This document shows, piece by piece, positions 42,661-53,020 of a stretch of DNA of 64,000 bases (within the stretch, counting starts at the first letter, position 1; every line of letters begins with the position of its first letter). Position numbers and translations under genes: made by a program. The notes under the pieces were generated by a model. The model saw only the letters and a program-made list of their open reading frames with translations, was not told the origin of the DNA and did not search any database. The stretch is from positions 186,001 to 250,000 of the forward strand of contig NZ_SMAI01000001.1 in assembly GCF_004346185.1 (NCBI RefSeq). The letters are read 5' to 3'. The DNA comes from Aquabacter spiritensis (GTDB lineage: Bacteria > Pseudomonadota > Alphaproteobacteria > Rhizobiales > Xanthobacteraceae).

Positions 42661-45600
42661 TCACCAACGCACGCGCAAGCTTCCGGTGGCGCCGATCGTC
42701 GAATAGCCCTCGGAAATCATGGCATCCAGGCCGGCGGAGAGGACGAGGTTCGGCCCCGCCTGGAATTGAATTCCCGCATGTAGGTCCAGCGCATTGGCGA
42801 CGGTGGGGATGGCGCTCTCCGAGAAGCTGGCGAAGGGCAGTTCCGCAAAACTCCGCTCAACGTTTCTCTCGGGGCTGAAATCGTGCATCCAGGCCGCCCG
42901 CAGATAGGGCGCATAGCGGCGTCCGTTCGGCTCCGTCCAAAGGGCGTCGAGCTGGAAGCCGGCATAGAGCGGCAGCGCCGTGATCGCGGTCGCGTCGTAG
43001 GTCAAACCTGGACCAAGGGCGCCGAAGCTTTCGGAGCCGGAACCGAGCCAGAGCTGGGTCGGCTGGAAGGCGAGGAAGGGGGTGAAGCTGGCCCCACTCG
43101 CGCCCAGCGGCAGGCTGTAGCCGATTTCCACCCGCCCGCCGAGCACCGTCCCATCGAGACCGGAATCGGTCGCGAGATCGAGGCCGAGATTGAACAGATT
43201 GCGGTCGAAATTGGCGCTGCCATAGCCGAGCGTGGCGATGGCGGAGAGATAAGCCGGGCCGGACTGATAGAGGCCGTAGAGGCTGAACCCGCCATAGCTC
43301 GTGGACGCGTTCGCCCCGTAATCGTTCGCCTCGAGGCTCGTGGTCGAAAAGTTGACCGCGCCCCCGAGGAGGACGGGGAGACTAGCCATTTCGCCGTCGA
43401 GGCCGATCGTGCCGCCGAAGGTGGATCCCGACAGGCCGCCGCCCGTCGTGACGCTGGCCATCGGCGCCGCCCAGAAATAGCGGCCGGCCGCCGCGCTGCC
43501 CGCCGCGGCGCCGGAAGCCGCTTCGGCCGGAGCCGAGTCGGTAGCCGTGGAGGCGGGCCGCAGGCCCATGCGCCAGCGATCGAGCTGGGTGGTGATGCCG
43601 GCCATGGCGGCGGAAGCGGAATTGATCATCGCCGTCGGCACGAGCGAGACCGCGCCGCCGCCGACCGTCTGGTAGGATTGCTCGAGACCCGCGACCGTCG
43701 TCACGGCGAGCAGAGCGGGCACGATGGTCTCGAACAGAGGCGAGGACCCGCGTGTCTGGATCTCGCCGATCAGCGTGCCGAGGACGATGCCGCCCGCCGA
43801 GAGGCCGAAGGGGGTGAAGTCGATCGTGGTGTTCAGGTTGAGCGTCGTCCCGTCCACGCCGAGGGCGAAGTCGAGCATCGCCGTGTCGCCGAGCACGGTC
43901 AGGCCCGAAACGGACAGACCGCGCTCGGCCGTCAGGACCGAAGTGGTGAAGCTCCCCGGCATGGCGCGGCCGGGATTGAACAGGACCCCCAACATGCCGC
44001 CTGAAAGTTCGGCGCTTCCGGACACCAGGAACCGGTCGGAGCTGAGCGTCATTTGATCGGTGCGTACCACCAGGAGGCCGGTCGAGGTTTGAGAGAGGCT
44101 GCCATGGAGGCGGCTCGTGGCGAGGCCAACGGATCCGCTGCGCAGGGTGCCGGCATTGCGCAGCAGGTTCGAAGCGCCGCCGAGGTCCAGAAACGGCCCC
44201 GCGAGCAGCTGGCCGGAGCTCAGATTCTCCACGGCGTTCACCGCGCCTGGGCTGAGAGCGAGATTGCCGAGCAGCGTCCCGCCATTGGTCACCGTGCTTT
44301 GTCCGCCCGATGTGACGATGGCCTGCCCCTCGGCACCGTCCAGGGCCGAGAGCAGGCCGTAATTCGTGATCGAATTTTCCGGTCCGTCGCTGCGCACGCC
44401 GATGCCGCCGCGCCCGCCTTGCACCGCGCCGGTCGCGGCGATGGTGATGACGGGATCGCTGGTGCTCTGCGCGAACACCCCGATGCCGCCGGCGCCCGTC
44501 GCCGAAATCGTCTGGTTCACATTGACCGTCACCAGGCCCGCGCTGCCGGACCCCTTCCCGGACTGGGCCGCGAAGGTGCTGCCGCCGCTCACCAGCCCGC
44601 CGCCGCCGCCGAGCGACTGCGCGACGACGCCATACGCATTGGCGCCCGAGACGGTGATCGGCGCATCGACCGTCACCGTCACATTGCCGCCCGAGCCGCT
44701 TCCGCCGACGAAGGTGGCGCTCGCGGCGTTGGATCCGCCGAGCGCAACGCCGCCGCCGCCGCCCACGGACTGCGCGAGAACGCCGATCGCCGATGCCCCT
44801 GAGGTTGTCAGCGTGCCGCCCACGGTGACCGAGACCGCGCCGCCATTGCCGCTGCCGCCGGTCGCGCCGAGGCGGGCGGAGGTGGTGCCTGCCGCAACGC
44901 CGCCGCCACCGCCGATGGACTGGGCGAGGAGGCCCACCGCACCCGCGCCGGAGGTGGACAGCGGGCCGCTTGTGGAGGCCGTCACCGCCGCGCCATCGCC
45001 GCCGCCGGAGCCGCCGAGCGTCGTCTGAAGCCCGCTGAAGGAGATGCCGCCGCCGCCGCCCACCGACTGGGCGAGCAGGCCGATGGCGAACGCGCCGGCG
45101 GTGGTGACGCCGCCGCTCGCGGAGGCGCTGGCGGTTCCCGCCGTGCCGCCCGATGCCCCCCCGAGGATCTGGCTTCCCGACAGGCTGGAACCGGCGCCGT
45201 CCACCACCAGGGTCGTGATGCCGCCGCCGCCGGCGACCGACTGGGCGATGATGGCGGCCGACGCGTCGCCCCATGTGGCCACGGAACCGGTCAGCGACAC
45301 GCTCGCCGGCCCCGCCGTGCCATTCCCCGCCCCCGAGGCGCCCAGAGTCTGGGTGCTCGTGAGGGTGATGGACGTCGACCCGTCGCCGGTGAGCAAGGCG
45401 GCGGACAGGCCGCCGCCGCCCGCGATGGATTGCGCGAGCGCGCCGAAGGCGGACGCGCCCTGAGTGGTGATCGCCGCGGCATTGGTGACCGATGCGGCGC
45501 CGGCCGAGCCGGCCGCGCCGTTGGCGCCGCCGAGGCTCATGGTGACGGAGGAATCGGCGACGCTGCCGGTGATGGAGGCGCCGCCGCTGGCGAGGCCGCC

Positions 45601-48600
45601 GCCGCCGCCGATCGACTGCGCGAACAGGCCGGTGGCGAAATTGCCGGAAGTCGCGACCTGGAAGCTGCCGCTCACGCTCGCCGTCGCCGCGCCGCCGCCC
45701 TGGCCGCCGGTGCCGCCGAGCGCAAGACCCACCGCATAGGAGGCCGAGCCGTCGCTCGACGCGGCGGAGGCCATCACGTCCGACGAACCGCCCGCGCCGC
45801 CGCCGCCGCCGATGGATTGCGCGATGACGCCCATCGCCGAGTCGCCGACCGTGGTGATGCTCGCGAGCGACGTCGCTGTGACGGAGACCGCCGCGCCCCC
45901 GCCGCCGTTCGCGCCGCTGCCGCCGAGCGCGAAGCTGGCGGTCACGTCGCCCGAGCCTTGTGTGCTGCTGCCGTTTGAAGAGCCCCCGGCGCCACCGCCG
46001 CCGCCGATGGATTGCGCGACCAGGCCGTGCGACGAGGTGCCCGCGGTCGTAATGGCGGGGACGCCGTCCGTCGACCACACGGTCACGGTGATCGCGCCGC
46101 CCGCGCCGCCCGAACTGCCGGAACCGCCGAGAGCGACGCCCAAGGTTGCGTCGCTGCCTCCGCTGGCGCTGCTGGTGGAGGACCCGCCCACGCCACCGCC
46201 GCCGCCGATCGACTGCGCCAGCAGAGCCGGGGCGTTGACTCCATAGGTGGTGAGGTTGGATTGGATGTTGGCCGAGACGGTGCCGCCATCGCCCGCCGCG
46301 CCGCCGCTGCCGCCCAGCGACAGACTGACCGCCACGTCACCACCGGAGCTGGTGGACGAGGCCGACCCGCCCGCGCCGCCGCCGCCGCCAATGGATTGGA
46401 GGAGAAGGCCGGTCGCCTGCGCCCCGTTCGTGATCACGGATTCGGCGGCGGTGACGGTGACCGCGCCGGCATATTGCCCGCTGCCTCCCGTGCCGCCCAA
46501 GGCCATGGACACGTTGGCATCGCCGCCATCGGCCGAGGTGCTGTTGTCCGACCCCGCCGCACCGCCGCCGCCACCGATCGACTGGGCGAAGACGCCGTAG
46601 GCCAGTTCCCCCGAGGTCATGATCGTCCCATACGACGACACGGTCACATTGTTGCCGACGCCGCCCGTGCCGCCGGAGCCGCCGAGGCCGAAGCTGAGGG
46701 CATAGGTGCCGCTATTGGCATTGGTCGTGCTCGACCCGCCGGCCCCACCGCCGCCGCCGACCGATTGCGCGAGAACGCCCGTGGACTGGGATCCGGTGGT
46801 GGTGATGGACGTGTAGGAGACCACCGCGACCGCGCCGCCGGCCCCGCCGCCGCCGCCCGACCCGCCGAGCCCCATGGAGACCGCGACCCCGCTCGAGGCG
46901 GAGGAGGACGACCCCGACGCGGAGCCCGACGCGCTGCCGCCGCCGCTGCCGTCCCCGGCGGTCGCCGCCGAGGTCAGGGCGCCGCCCGACCCGCCGCCGC
47001 CGCCGACCGACTGGGCGAAGATGCCGTAGGAGACGGCACCGGAGGTCGCGATGCCGGGAGGCCCGTACAACGAGGCGCCGGTATTGACGTTGACGGTGAC
47101 GGTGCTGCCATTGCCCCCCGCCGCGCCGGAGCCGCCCATCCCGAGGGCGAGCGACATCGTGCCGCCCGAGCCGGTCGTGGTCGAGGACGAGCCGCCGGAC
47201 CCGCCGCCGCCGCCGACCGATTGCGCGAACACCGCGCTCGACGTGTTGCCATAGGTGATCAGCGTGCCCTGGGTGGTCACGGTGACGGCGCCGCCGGCCC
47301 CGCCGCCGGAGCCGGAGCCCCCGAGGGAAAGCGAGACGCTGTTGTCGCTGGCCGAGGCATTCGACGTGCTGGAGCCGCCCGACCCGCCGCCGCCGCCGAC
47401 CGATTGCGCGAACACAGCGGGGGAATTGTCGGCCGAGGCGGTGGGCCGGCTGCCGGTCAGCAGATTGTAGCCGGTCGCGACGACGGCATAATTGAGGATG
47501 TTGACCGCGCCGCCATTGCCGCCCGAGCCGCCGCCGCCGCCGACGCTCATCGAGACCGAGGTGCCGCCGTCGCTGCCGGACTGGCTCGCTTTCATGCCGC
47601 TGGAACTGTCGGTGCCGGCCGAGGAGGAGGTGGTCTCGCCGCTGCTGCTGCCGGAGACCGAGCCGGTCGAGGCGCTGCTGCCGGAGCTCGAACCGCTGGA
47701 CACGCTGGAACTGACGGTGCTCGACCCGCCATTGCCGCCGCCGCCGCCGACCGATTGCGCGAACACGCCCACGGCCGAAGGGCCGACCGTATTGATGTAA
47801 TAGAGGCTCGCGGCGCTGCCGGCGGTCACGTCGACCTCGCTGCCCGTGCCGCCGCCGCCACCCGATCCGCCGAGCCCGAAGGTGATCGCCGCCTGTCCGC
47901 CGCTGCCGGCGGTGCTCGCGGCGGATCCGCCATTGCCGCCGCCGCCGCCGACCGATTGCGCGAACAGGCCCGCCGATTGGAGGCCGAAGGTCTGGATGTT
48001 GCCGCTCGCGGTGAGGGCGACGAGGCCGCCGGCGCCGCCGCCGCCCGCGCCGCCGCCGAGGCTGACGGAGGCGGCATAGGAATCGCCGTCCGCATTGGTG
48101 GAACTGGCGCCGCCATTGCCGCCGCCGCCGCCGACCGACTGGGCGAAGACGCCGACCGCCTGGTCGCCATAGGTCAGGATCTGGGAGGTCGCGGCGACCG
48201 TCACGGTGCCGCCGCTGCCGCCTTGCCCGCCATAGCCGCCGACCGAGACCGAGGCCGCGATGCCCTGGCTCGGCGCATCGTCGCTGGCCGAGGGGGCACT
48301 GGAGGAATCGCCCGACAGCGCGGTGGTGACGGTGCTCGCGGTATTGGCCGCGCCCGCCCCCGCGACCGAGGTGACGCCGCCCGACAATTCGCCGCCGTCG
48401 CCGCCGGTGGTGGTGGTGGAGGCGGCCCCGCCATTGCCGCCACCGCCGCCGACCGACTGGGCGAAGATGCCGGCCGAACTGGCGCCGGACGTGACCAGCG
48501 TGCCGCCGCTATTCACGGTCACGCTGGCGGCATTGCCGCCGCCGCCGCCCCAGCCGCCGACCGCGACGCCGACGGCATATTGGTTGCTCGAGGCGGTCGC

Positions 48601-51600
48601 CTGGGACCACCCGCCATTGCCGCCGCCGCCGCCGATCGACTGCGCGTAGATGCTCGGCGACTGGGCGCCGTAGGTGGAGATGCCGCCGGCGGTTGAGCCG
48701 GTATTGGTGTTGATCGTGACGGCGTTCGCCGCGCCGCCCTGCGCGCCGCCGCCGCCGACCGCGACCGCGACCGAGACGGTCGACGAGATCGCGTTGGAAT
48801 CCGCCGACCCGCCATTGCCGCCAGAACCGCCGATCGACTGGGCGAAGATGCCGGGCGACTGGTCGTTCCCGAGGGTGGAGGTGCCGGTCTGGATCGTGCC
48901 GGTCTGCGCGATATTGAGGCTCGAGCCGTCGCCGCCGGAGGCGCCCGATCCGCCGATCGTGACGCTCGCCGCCGCGCCGTCGGTGCTTTGCGAGACGCCG
49001 GACAGGCTGAAGGCGCGGGACGAGCCGCCATTGCCGCCGGCGCCGCCGATCGACTGGGCGAGGATGCCGGGCGACTGATAGCCCAGCGTGTAGATGCTCG
49101 CGGCGTTGACCCCCACTGCGGAAGCGGCCTGACCGCTGCCGCCGCCGCCGCCAGTCGCGCTGGCGCCGCCGACCGACACCTTGGCGTCGCCGCCGCCGGT
49201 CGCGCCGGCACCGGCGATGGCGAAGCCGCCATTGCCGCCGGCGCCGCCGATCGACTGGGCGAGGATGCCCGGCGACTGCGACTGGAGGGTCGAGATCGTC
49301 GCGGTGGCGGTCACGATCGCGACCTGGGACGAGCCGCCATTGCCGCCGCCGCCGCCGATCGTCACGTCGGTCGCGAAGATCACCGAGCCGGCCGCCCCGG
49401 CGCTGAACCCGCCATTGCCGCCATTGCCGCCGATCGACTGGGCGATGATGCCCGGCGAGAGGAGGCCGTTGGTGCTGATGGCGCCGTAGGCGCTGACAGT
49501 CGCGCCGCCCTGGGCGCTGCCGCCGGCCCCGCCCGGGCCGCCGATGCTGACCGGCGCCGAGCCGCCGGTGCCGAGCGCGCCGGCAATGTCCCAGCCGCCC
49601 GCCCCGCCGGCCCCGCCCATATTCTGCGCGACGATGCCCGGCGACTGGTTGCCGGCCGTGGTCACGCCATTGGTCGAGACGACGACGCCGTAGGACGTGC
49701 CGCCCGCCCCGCCGCCGCCGCCGAGGCTGATGCCGGTCGCCGCCGATCCGCCGAGCGACCCCGCCACCGCAATCCCGCCGAGGCCGCCCTGCCCGCCGAG
49801 GCTCTGCGCGACCACGCCCGGCGAGAGCGGGCCGGAGGTCTGGACGAGGGGATTGTAGAGATAGGCATAGACGGTTCCGGCGCCGCCGCCCGCGCCGCCG
49901 CCGCCGCCCAGCGCCAGCGTCGCGCTGGCCCCGCCCGACACCCCGCCGCTGACGGCATAGCCGGCATTCCCGCCCGGCCCGCCGAGTGCCTGCGCGACCA
50001 CGCCGGGCGCATTGCCGGCGGTGCCGGCCGAGGCAGAGATGTCGCCGTAATTGAACACCTGGACGATGTTGGTGTAGGAGCCCGCCCCGCCGCTGCCGCC
50101 GACGGCGAGCGTCGCCGCCCCCGACGTGCTCAGCGCCCCCGCGACCGAGAAGCCGCCCGACCCGCCGCCGCCGCCGATCGCCTGGGCGAGCAGGACCGGC
50201 GCGCCGCCGCCATAGGTGCTCAGCGCGCCCCAGTTCTGGACATAGACGAGATTGGCGGAATTGCCGCTGCCGCCGGCTCCGCCGACGCCGAGCGCGAGCG
50301 AGGGCGACATCGACAGGTCGGCCGACACCGAAAAGCCGGCCGCGCCACCGCCGCCGCCGATCGACTGGGCGGAAATCGCACCGGCGCCATAGCCATAGGT
50401 GGTGATGTTCGCGCTGCCATAAGCGGCGTTGACCTGGGCATTCTGGTTGTAGACATAGACCGCGCCGGCATAGCCGCCGCCACCGCCCGATCCGCCGACC
50501 GTCAGGCCGACCGCGGTCGCCCCGCCGGCATTGGCGGTGATGCTGGCGCCGCCGGAGCCGCCGCCGCCGCCGATCGATTGCGCGAGAATGCCGGTGGAGC
50601 GCGCGCCATAGGTGGTGATGACGCCGCCGGGATTGTCGGCCGCCACCCAGCCGCCATAGCCGCCCGATCCGCCGACACCGCCGACCCCGATGCTCAAGGT
50701 CGCGTTATCCGACAGGCTGCCGGCGATCGACGCGCCGCCCGATCCGCCGCCGCCGCCCGTCGACATCGCCATCAGGCCGACGGAATCGTCGCCGCGTGTG
50801 AGGATCTGGACGCCGTTGCTGCCGCCATAGACGCCGCTCGCCGCGCCGCCCGACCCGCCGGACCCGCCGGTGGTGTACGAGAAGCTGCCGCCGCCGGAAT
50901 CCGAGAGCGACAGGGCATAGCCGCCCGATCCGCCGCCGCCGCCGATCGACTGCGCAGCGATGCCGGGCGAGCCCTGGCCTGCGGTCGAGACGAGGCTGCC
51001 GGGATACGGCCCGCCGATATAGGGAGAGGTGAAGGTGAGCAGCGCGCAGGCATTGGTGGCGTAGATGTTGCCGCTATAGGTGTTGCAGTTGGTCGCGGCC
51101 CCGCCGCCGGCGCCGCCGGAGCCGCCCGCCCCGCCATGTGAAATCGATGCGGCGGCCGCGCTCGACATCGCGAGGGAAAGCGACCCGCCGCCCGTCCCGC
51201 CGCCGCCGCCGATGGACTGCGCCAGGATGCCGGCGGAATTGATCTCCACCGTCGAGACCGTGGCGATGTTGTCGGCCACCACGGCACCGCCATTGCCGCC
51301 CGATCCGCCGGTTCCGCCGAGCGCGAACGACGCCCCCGCCACACTGGAGGACGAGCCGGACAGGCCGAAGCCGCCCGCCCCCCCGCCGCCGCCGACCGAT
51401 TGGGCGAGGATGCCGAAAGCCGCGCCCGCGCTCGCCGCGGGTGCAGCGGAACCGTTGCACGATCCGGTGCAGATCGCGCCGAGATTATAGACGAACACCT
51501 GCCCGCCGGAGCCGCCGTCGCCGCCCGAGCCGCCAATCGCCACCGCGAGGTCGGGGGCGCCGCTGAACGCCATGCCGCCCGACCCGCCGGCACCGCCCAG

Positions 51601-52737
51601 CGACTGGGCGAAGATCGCCGCGGAAGAGCCCCCTGTCGCGTTGAGCGTCGCATAGTTGGAGACCAGCACGTTGGAGCCGGATCCCGCCGGCCCGCCATTG
51701 GCGCCGAGGGCGATCAAGCCGGCCGACATGCCGGCATTGCCGCCGCCGCCGCCCATGGACTGCGCATAGATCGCGTACGTGCCCTGGCCCGTGGTCGAGA
51801 TCGTCGTCGTATCGACCGAATAGTTCGTCCCGTAATTCTGCACATAGACGATGTCGGCGTTGCCGCCATAGCCGCCACTGCCGCCATTGCCGCCGAAATA
51901 GCCCGAGGACGATCCCCCGCCCCCGCCCGAGCCGCCGATGCTCTGCGCGAAGATGGCGGTGCTCTGCTGCGAGGACACCGAGGCGAAATTGGTCAGGATG
52001 ACGCCGCCGCCGGAAGAGCCGGTGCCGGCTTTGCCGCCGTTTCCGCTGCTGGCGGAACTGTCCTCGTTGCCGCCATTTCCGCCCTGCCCGCCGGCGCTCT
52101 GCATCCAGATGCCGTAGGCTTCGGCGCCCGTGGTCGCCACGGCGATGTAATTGTTGAGCGTGACGGGATAGCCATAATTGCCGTTGCCGCCATTGCCGCC
52201 ATTATAGTCGACGGAGCCGGTGTCGCCGCCATTCCCCCCCTTGCCGCCCTGCGAATAGAGCACGATGGCCGACGCCGTGAAGTAATAGGTGCCCGATTGC
52301 TGGCCGGTGGTCAGCGTGACCGAGTTGCCCGGCCCGCCCTGCCCCCCGCCGGCGCCGCCATATTGGCAGCTTCCGGAGCTGCCGCCATTGCCGCCATTGC
52401 CGCCGGTCGCGCTCGAAACGACGAACGAGCCGTTATAGGTCGAGCCGGCGGCGCCGCTATATCCGAGCGAGAAGTCATAGGAATAGGCCGCGTAACCGGA
52501 TTGGCCGTCACCCGGACCATGCCAGGTATCGCCCAAGGCACAGTCGGCGTTCGACCCGTTCTTGCCCGCCGCCGCCACGTTCTGAGGGTCGTAATAGATC
52601 GCCGGACCGATCGCGGGGGCCGTCGTCTGTGCGAACGCTCCCCCGGAGACGGCCCCGAAACAGGCGACGGACGCCAGGAGACGTGCCGCGCGGGCGGACA
52701 GGATGGGCCGATTTTGCGCACAGCTGCCGACCCGCAT
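42661..52737 (-). CDS. Giant glycine-rich autotransporter adhesin (type Va)
   Basis: The gene encodes 3,358 residues. A signal peptide ends at about residue 36 (GGAFAQTTA). The passenger to about residue 3,050 carries about 40 copies of an (A/M)QS(I/V/L/M)GGGGG.GG motif, spaced roughly 45-90 residues, with Ser/Thr/Ala-rich intervals such as TYG.QS.G. The C-terminal 280 or so residues form an autotransporter barrel beginning near WAAPMASVTTGGG and ending RVRW, with a terminal aromatic residue. GGGGGGA is placed before the ATG at 52735-52737. The order is secretion through the barrel and surface display, probably for adhesion or autoaggregation. The gene is bracketed by a direct repeat and reads convergently to gntR. 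Codon and GC use remain high, not foreign. Confidence 0.9.
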   Translation of the reverse strand: MRVGSCAQNRPILSARAARLLASVACFGAVSGGAFAQTTAPAIGPAIYYDPQNVAAAGKNGSNADCALGDTWHGPGDGQSGYAAYSYDFSLGYSGAAGSTYNGSFVVSSATGGNGGNGGSSGSCQYGGAGGGQGGPGNSVTLTTGQQSGTYYFTASAIVLYSQGGKGGNGGDTGSVDYNGGNGGNGNYGYPVTLNNYIAVATTGAEAYGIWMQSAGGQGGNGGNEDSSASSGNGGKAGTGSSGGGVILTNFASVSSQQSTAIFAQSIGGSGGGGGSSSGYFGGNGGSGGYGGNADIVYVQNYGTNYSVDTTTISTTGQGTYAIYAQSMGGGGGNAGMSAGLIALGANGGPAGSGSNVLVSNYATLNATGGSSAAIFAQSLGGAGGSGGMAFSGAPDLAVAIGGSGGDGGSGGQVFVYNLGAICTGSCNGSAAPAASAGAAFGILAQSVGGGGGAGGFGLSGSSSSVAGASFALGGTGGSGGNGGAVVADNIATVSTVEINSAGILAQSIGGGGGTGGGSLSLAMSSAAAASISHGGAGGSGGAGGGAATNCNTYSGNIYATNACALLTFTSPYIGGPYPGSLVSTAGQGSPGIAAQSIGGGGGSGGYALSLSDSGGGSFSYTTGGSGGSGGAASGVYGGSNGVQILTRGDDSVGLMAMSTGGGGGSGGASIAGSLSDNATLSIGVGGVGGSGGYGGWVAADNPGGVITTYGARSTGILAQSIGGGGGSGGASITANAGGATAVGLTVGGSGGGGGYAGAVYVYNQNAQVNAAYGSANITTYGYGAGAISAQSIGGGGGAAGFSVSADLSMSPSLALGVGGAGGSGNSANLVYVQNWGALSTYGGGAPVLLAQAIGGGGGSGGFSVAGALSTSGAATLAVGGSGGAGSYTNIVQVFNYGDISASAGTAGNAPGVVAQALGGPGGNAGYAVSGGVSGGASATLALGGGGGAGGGAGTVYAYLYNPLVQTSGPLSPGVVAQSLGGQGGLGGIAVAGSLGGSAATGISLGGGGGAGGTSYGVVVSTNGVTTAGNQSPGIVAQNMGGAGGAGGWDIAGALGTGGSAPVSIGGPGGAGGSAQGGATVSAYGAISTNGLLSPGIIAQSIGGNGGNGGFSAGAAGSVIFATDVTIGGGGGNGGSSQVAIVTATATISTLQSQSPGILAQSIGGAGGNGGFAIAGAGATGGGDAKVSVGGASATGGGGGSGQAASAVGVNAASIYTLGYQSPGILAQSIGGAGGNGGSSRAFSLSGVSQSTDGAAASVTIGGSGASGGDGSSLNIAQTGTIQTGTSTLGNDQSPGIFAQSIGGSGGNGGSADSNAISSTVSVAVAVGGGGAQGGAANAVTINTNTGSTAGGISTYGAQSPSIYAQSIGGGGGNGGWSQATASSNQYAVGVAVGGWGGGGGNAASVTVNSGGTLVTSGASSAGIFAQSVGGGGGNGGAASTTTTGGDGGELSGGVTSVAGAGAANTASTVTTALSGDSSSAPSASDDAPSQGIAASVSVGGYGGQGGSGGTVTVAATSQILTYGDQAVGVFAQSVGGGGGNGGASSTNADGDSYAASVSLGGGAGGGGAGGLVALTASGNIQTFGLQSAGLFAQSVGGGGGNGGSAASTAGSGGQAAITFGLGGSGGGGGTGSEVDVTAGSAASLYYINTVGPSAVGVFAQSVGGGGGNGGSSTVSSSVSSGSSSGSSASTGSVSGSSSGETTSSSAGTDSSSGMKASQSGSDGGTSVSMSVGGGGGSGGNGGAVNILNYAVVATGYNLLTGSRPTASADNSPAVFAQSVGGGGGSGGSSTSNASASDNSVSLSLGGSGSGGGAGGAVTVTTQGTLITYGNTSSAVFAQSVGGGGGSGGSSSTTTGSGGTMSLALGMGGSGAAGGNGSTVTVNVNTGASLYGPPGIATSGAVSYGIFAQSVGGGGGSGGALTSAATAGDGSGGGSASGSASGSSSSASSGVAVSMGLGGSGGGGGAGGAVAVVSYTSITTTGSQSTGVLAQSVGGGGGAGGSSTTNANSGTYALSFGLGGSGGTGGVGNNVTVSSYGTIMTSGELAYGVFAQSIGGGGGAAGSDNSTSADGGDANVSMALGGTGGSGQYAGAVTVTAAESVITNGAQATGLLLQSIGGGGGAGGSASSTSSGGDVAVSLSLGGSGGAAGDGGTVSANIQSNLTTYGVNAPALLAQSIGGGGGVGGSSTSSASGGSDATLGVALGGSGSSGGAGGAITVTVWSTDGVPAITTAGTSSHGLVAQSIGGGGGAGGSSNGSSTQGSGDVTASFALGGSGANGGGGAAVSVTATSLASITTVGDSAMGVIAQSIGGGGGAGGSSDVMASAASSDGSASYAVGLALGGTGGQGGGAATASVSGSFQVATSGNFATGLFAQSIGGGGGLASGGASITGSVADSSVTMSLGGANGAAGSAGAASVTNAAAITTQGASAFGALAQSIAGGGGLSAALLTGDGSTSITLTSTQTLGASGAGNGTAGPASVSLTGSVATWGDASAAIIAQSVAGGGGITTLVVDGAGSSLSGSQILGGASGGTAGTASASASGGVTTAGAFAIGLLAQSVGGGGGISFSGLQTTLGGSGGGDGAAVTASTSGPLSTSGAGAVGLLAQSIGGGGGVAAGTTSARLGATGGSGNGGAVSVTVGGTLTTSGASAIGVLAQSVGGGGGVALGGSNAASATFVGGSGSGGNVTVTVDAPITVSGANAYGVVAQSLGGGGGLVSGGSTFAAQSGKGSGSAGLVTVNVNQTISATGAGGIGVFAQSTSDPVITIAATGAVQGGRGGIGVRSDGPENSITNYGLLSALDGAEGQAIVTSGGQSTVTNGGTLLGNLALSPGAVNAVENLSSGQLLAGPFLDLGGASNLLRNAGTLRSGSVGLATSRLHGSLSQTSTGLLVVRTDQMTLSSDRFLVSGSAELSGGMLGVLFNPGRAMPGSFTTSVLTAERGLSVSGLTVLGDTAMLDFALGVDGTTLNLNTTIDFTPFGLSAGGIVLGTLIGEIQTRGSSPLFETIVPALLAVTTVAGLEQSYQTVGGGAVSLVPTAMINSASAAMAGITTQLDRWRMGLRPASTATDSAPAEAASGAAAGSAAAGRYFWAAPMASVTTGGGLSGSTFGGTIGLDGEMASLPVLLGGAVNFSTTSLEANDYGANASTSYGGFSLYGLYQSGPAYLSAIATLGYGSANFDRNLFNLGLDLATDSGLDGTVLGGRVEIGYSLPLGASGASFTPFLAFQPTQLWLGSGSESFGALGPGLTYDATAITALPLYAGFQLDALWTEPNGRRYAPYLRAAWMHDFSPERNVERSFAELPFASFSESAIPTVANALDLHAGIQFQAGPNLVLSAGLDAMISEGYSTIGATGSLRVRW

Positions 52738-52885
52738 GATATTCCCCCCGGCAAAGCCTGCCTTCCCAAAGGGTACACGTCCCTTGCTGCGCCGCAGGAT
52801 GGCGATTTTTGCCGATTGTGATACCGCCCTGCTGGCTCGCGAGACTGTGAACTCGCCCGATCCCGCGCCGTCTCGTGGATCGCGG

Positions 52886-53020
52886 GGGCGGGCGACGGCG
52901 CACGCCGGAGGCCGAGATCATCGCCGATATCGAGGAAGCCGGGCGCTATCTGCTCGGCCTGGCGGACACCGACGGCCGCATCCGGCGCGCCGGTTGAGGC
53001 GGCGGGGCGCGGCGAGACCG
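52886..53020 (+). pseudogene. Right copy of the direct repeat: truncated gntR 3' end
   Basis: This segment is about 98 percent identical to 42482-42617. It contains the C-terminal codons of gntR and its stop, but lacks the 5' two-thirds of the gene and has lost one base (CGCGCGG to CGCCGG around 52906), which breaks the frame. It is a non-functional remnant lying upstream of the autotransporter's start. Confidence 0.93.

Noticed and set aside
43382-46078. 898-codon minus-strand frame inside the autotransporter in another phase
   Set aside because: It is Arg/His-rich shadow sequence; the real frame has a signal peptide, repeats and a barrel.
44700-50900. Regularly spaced DNA repeats resembling a CRISPR-like array
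   Set aside because: The repeats are codons of the AQS(I/V)GGGGG motif, vary in spacing and lie wholly inside one open frame.
46012-51141. Very long plus-strand open frames (894 and 717 codons) opposite the giant autotransporter
   Set aside because: They are Arg/Ala/Gly/Pro-rich, have no family motifs or good starts, and follow from the GGN-rich codons of the real gene on the other strand.
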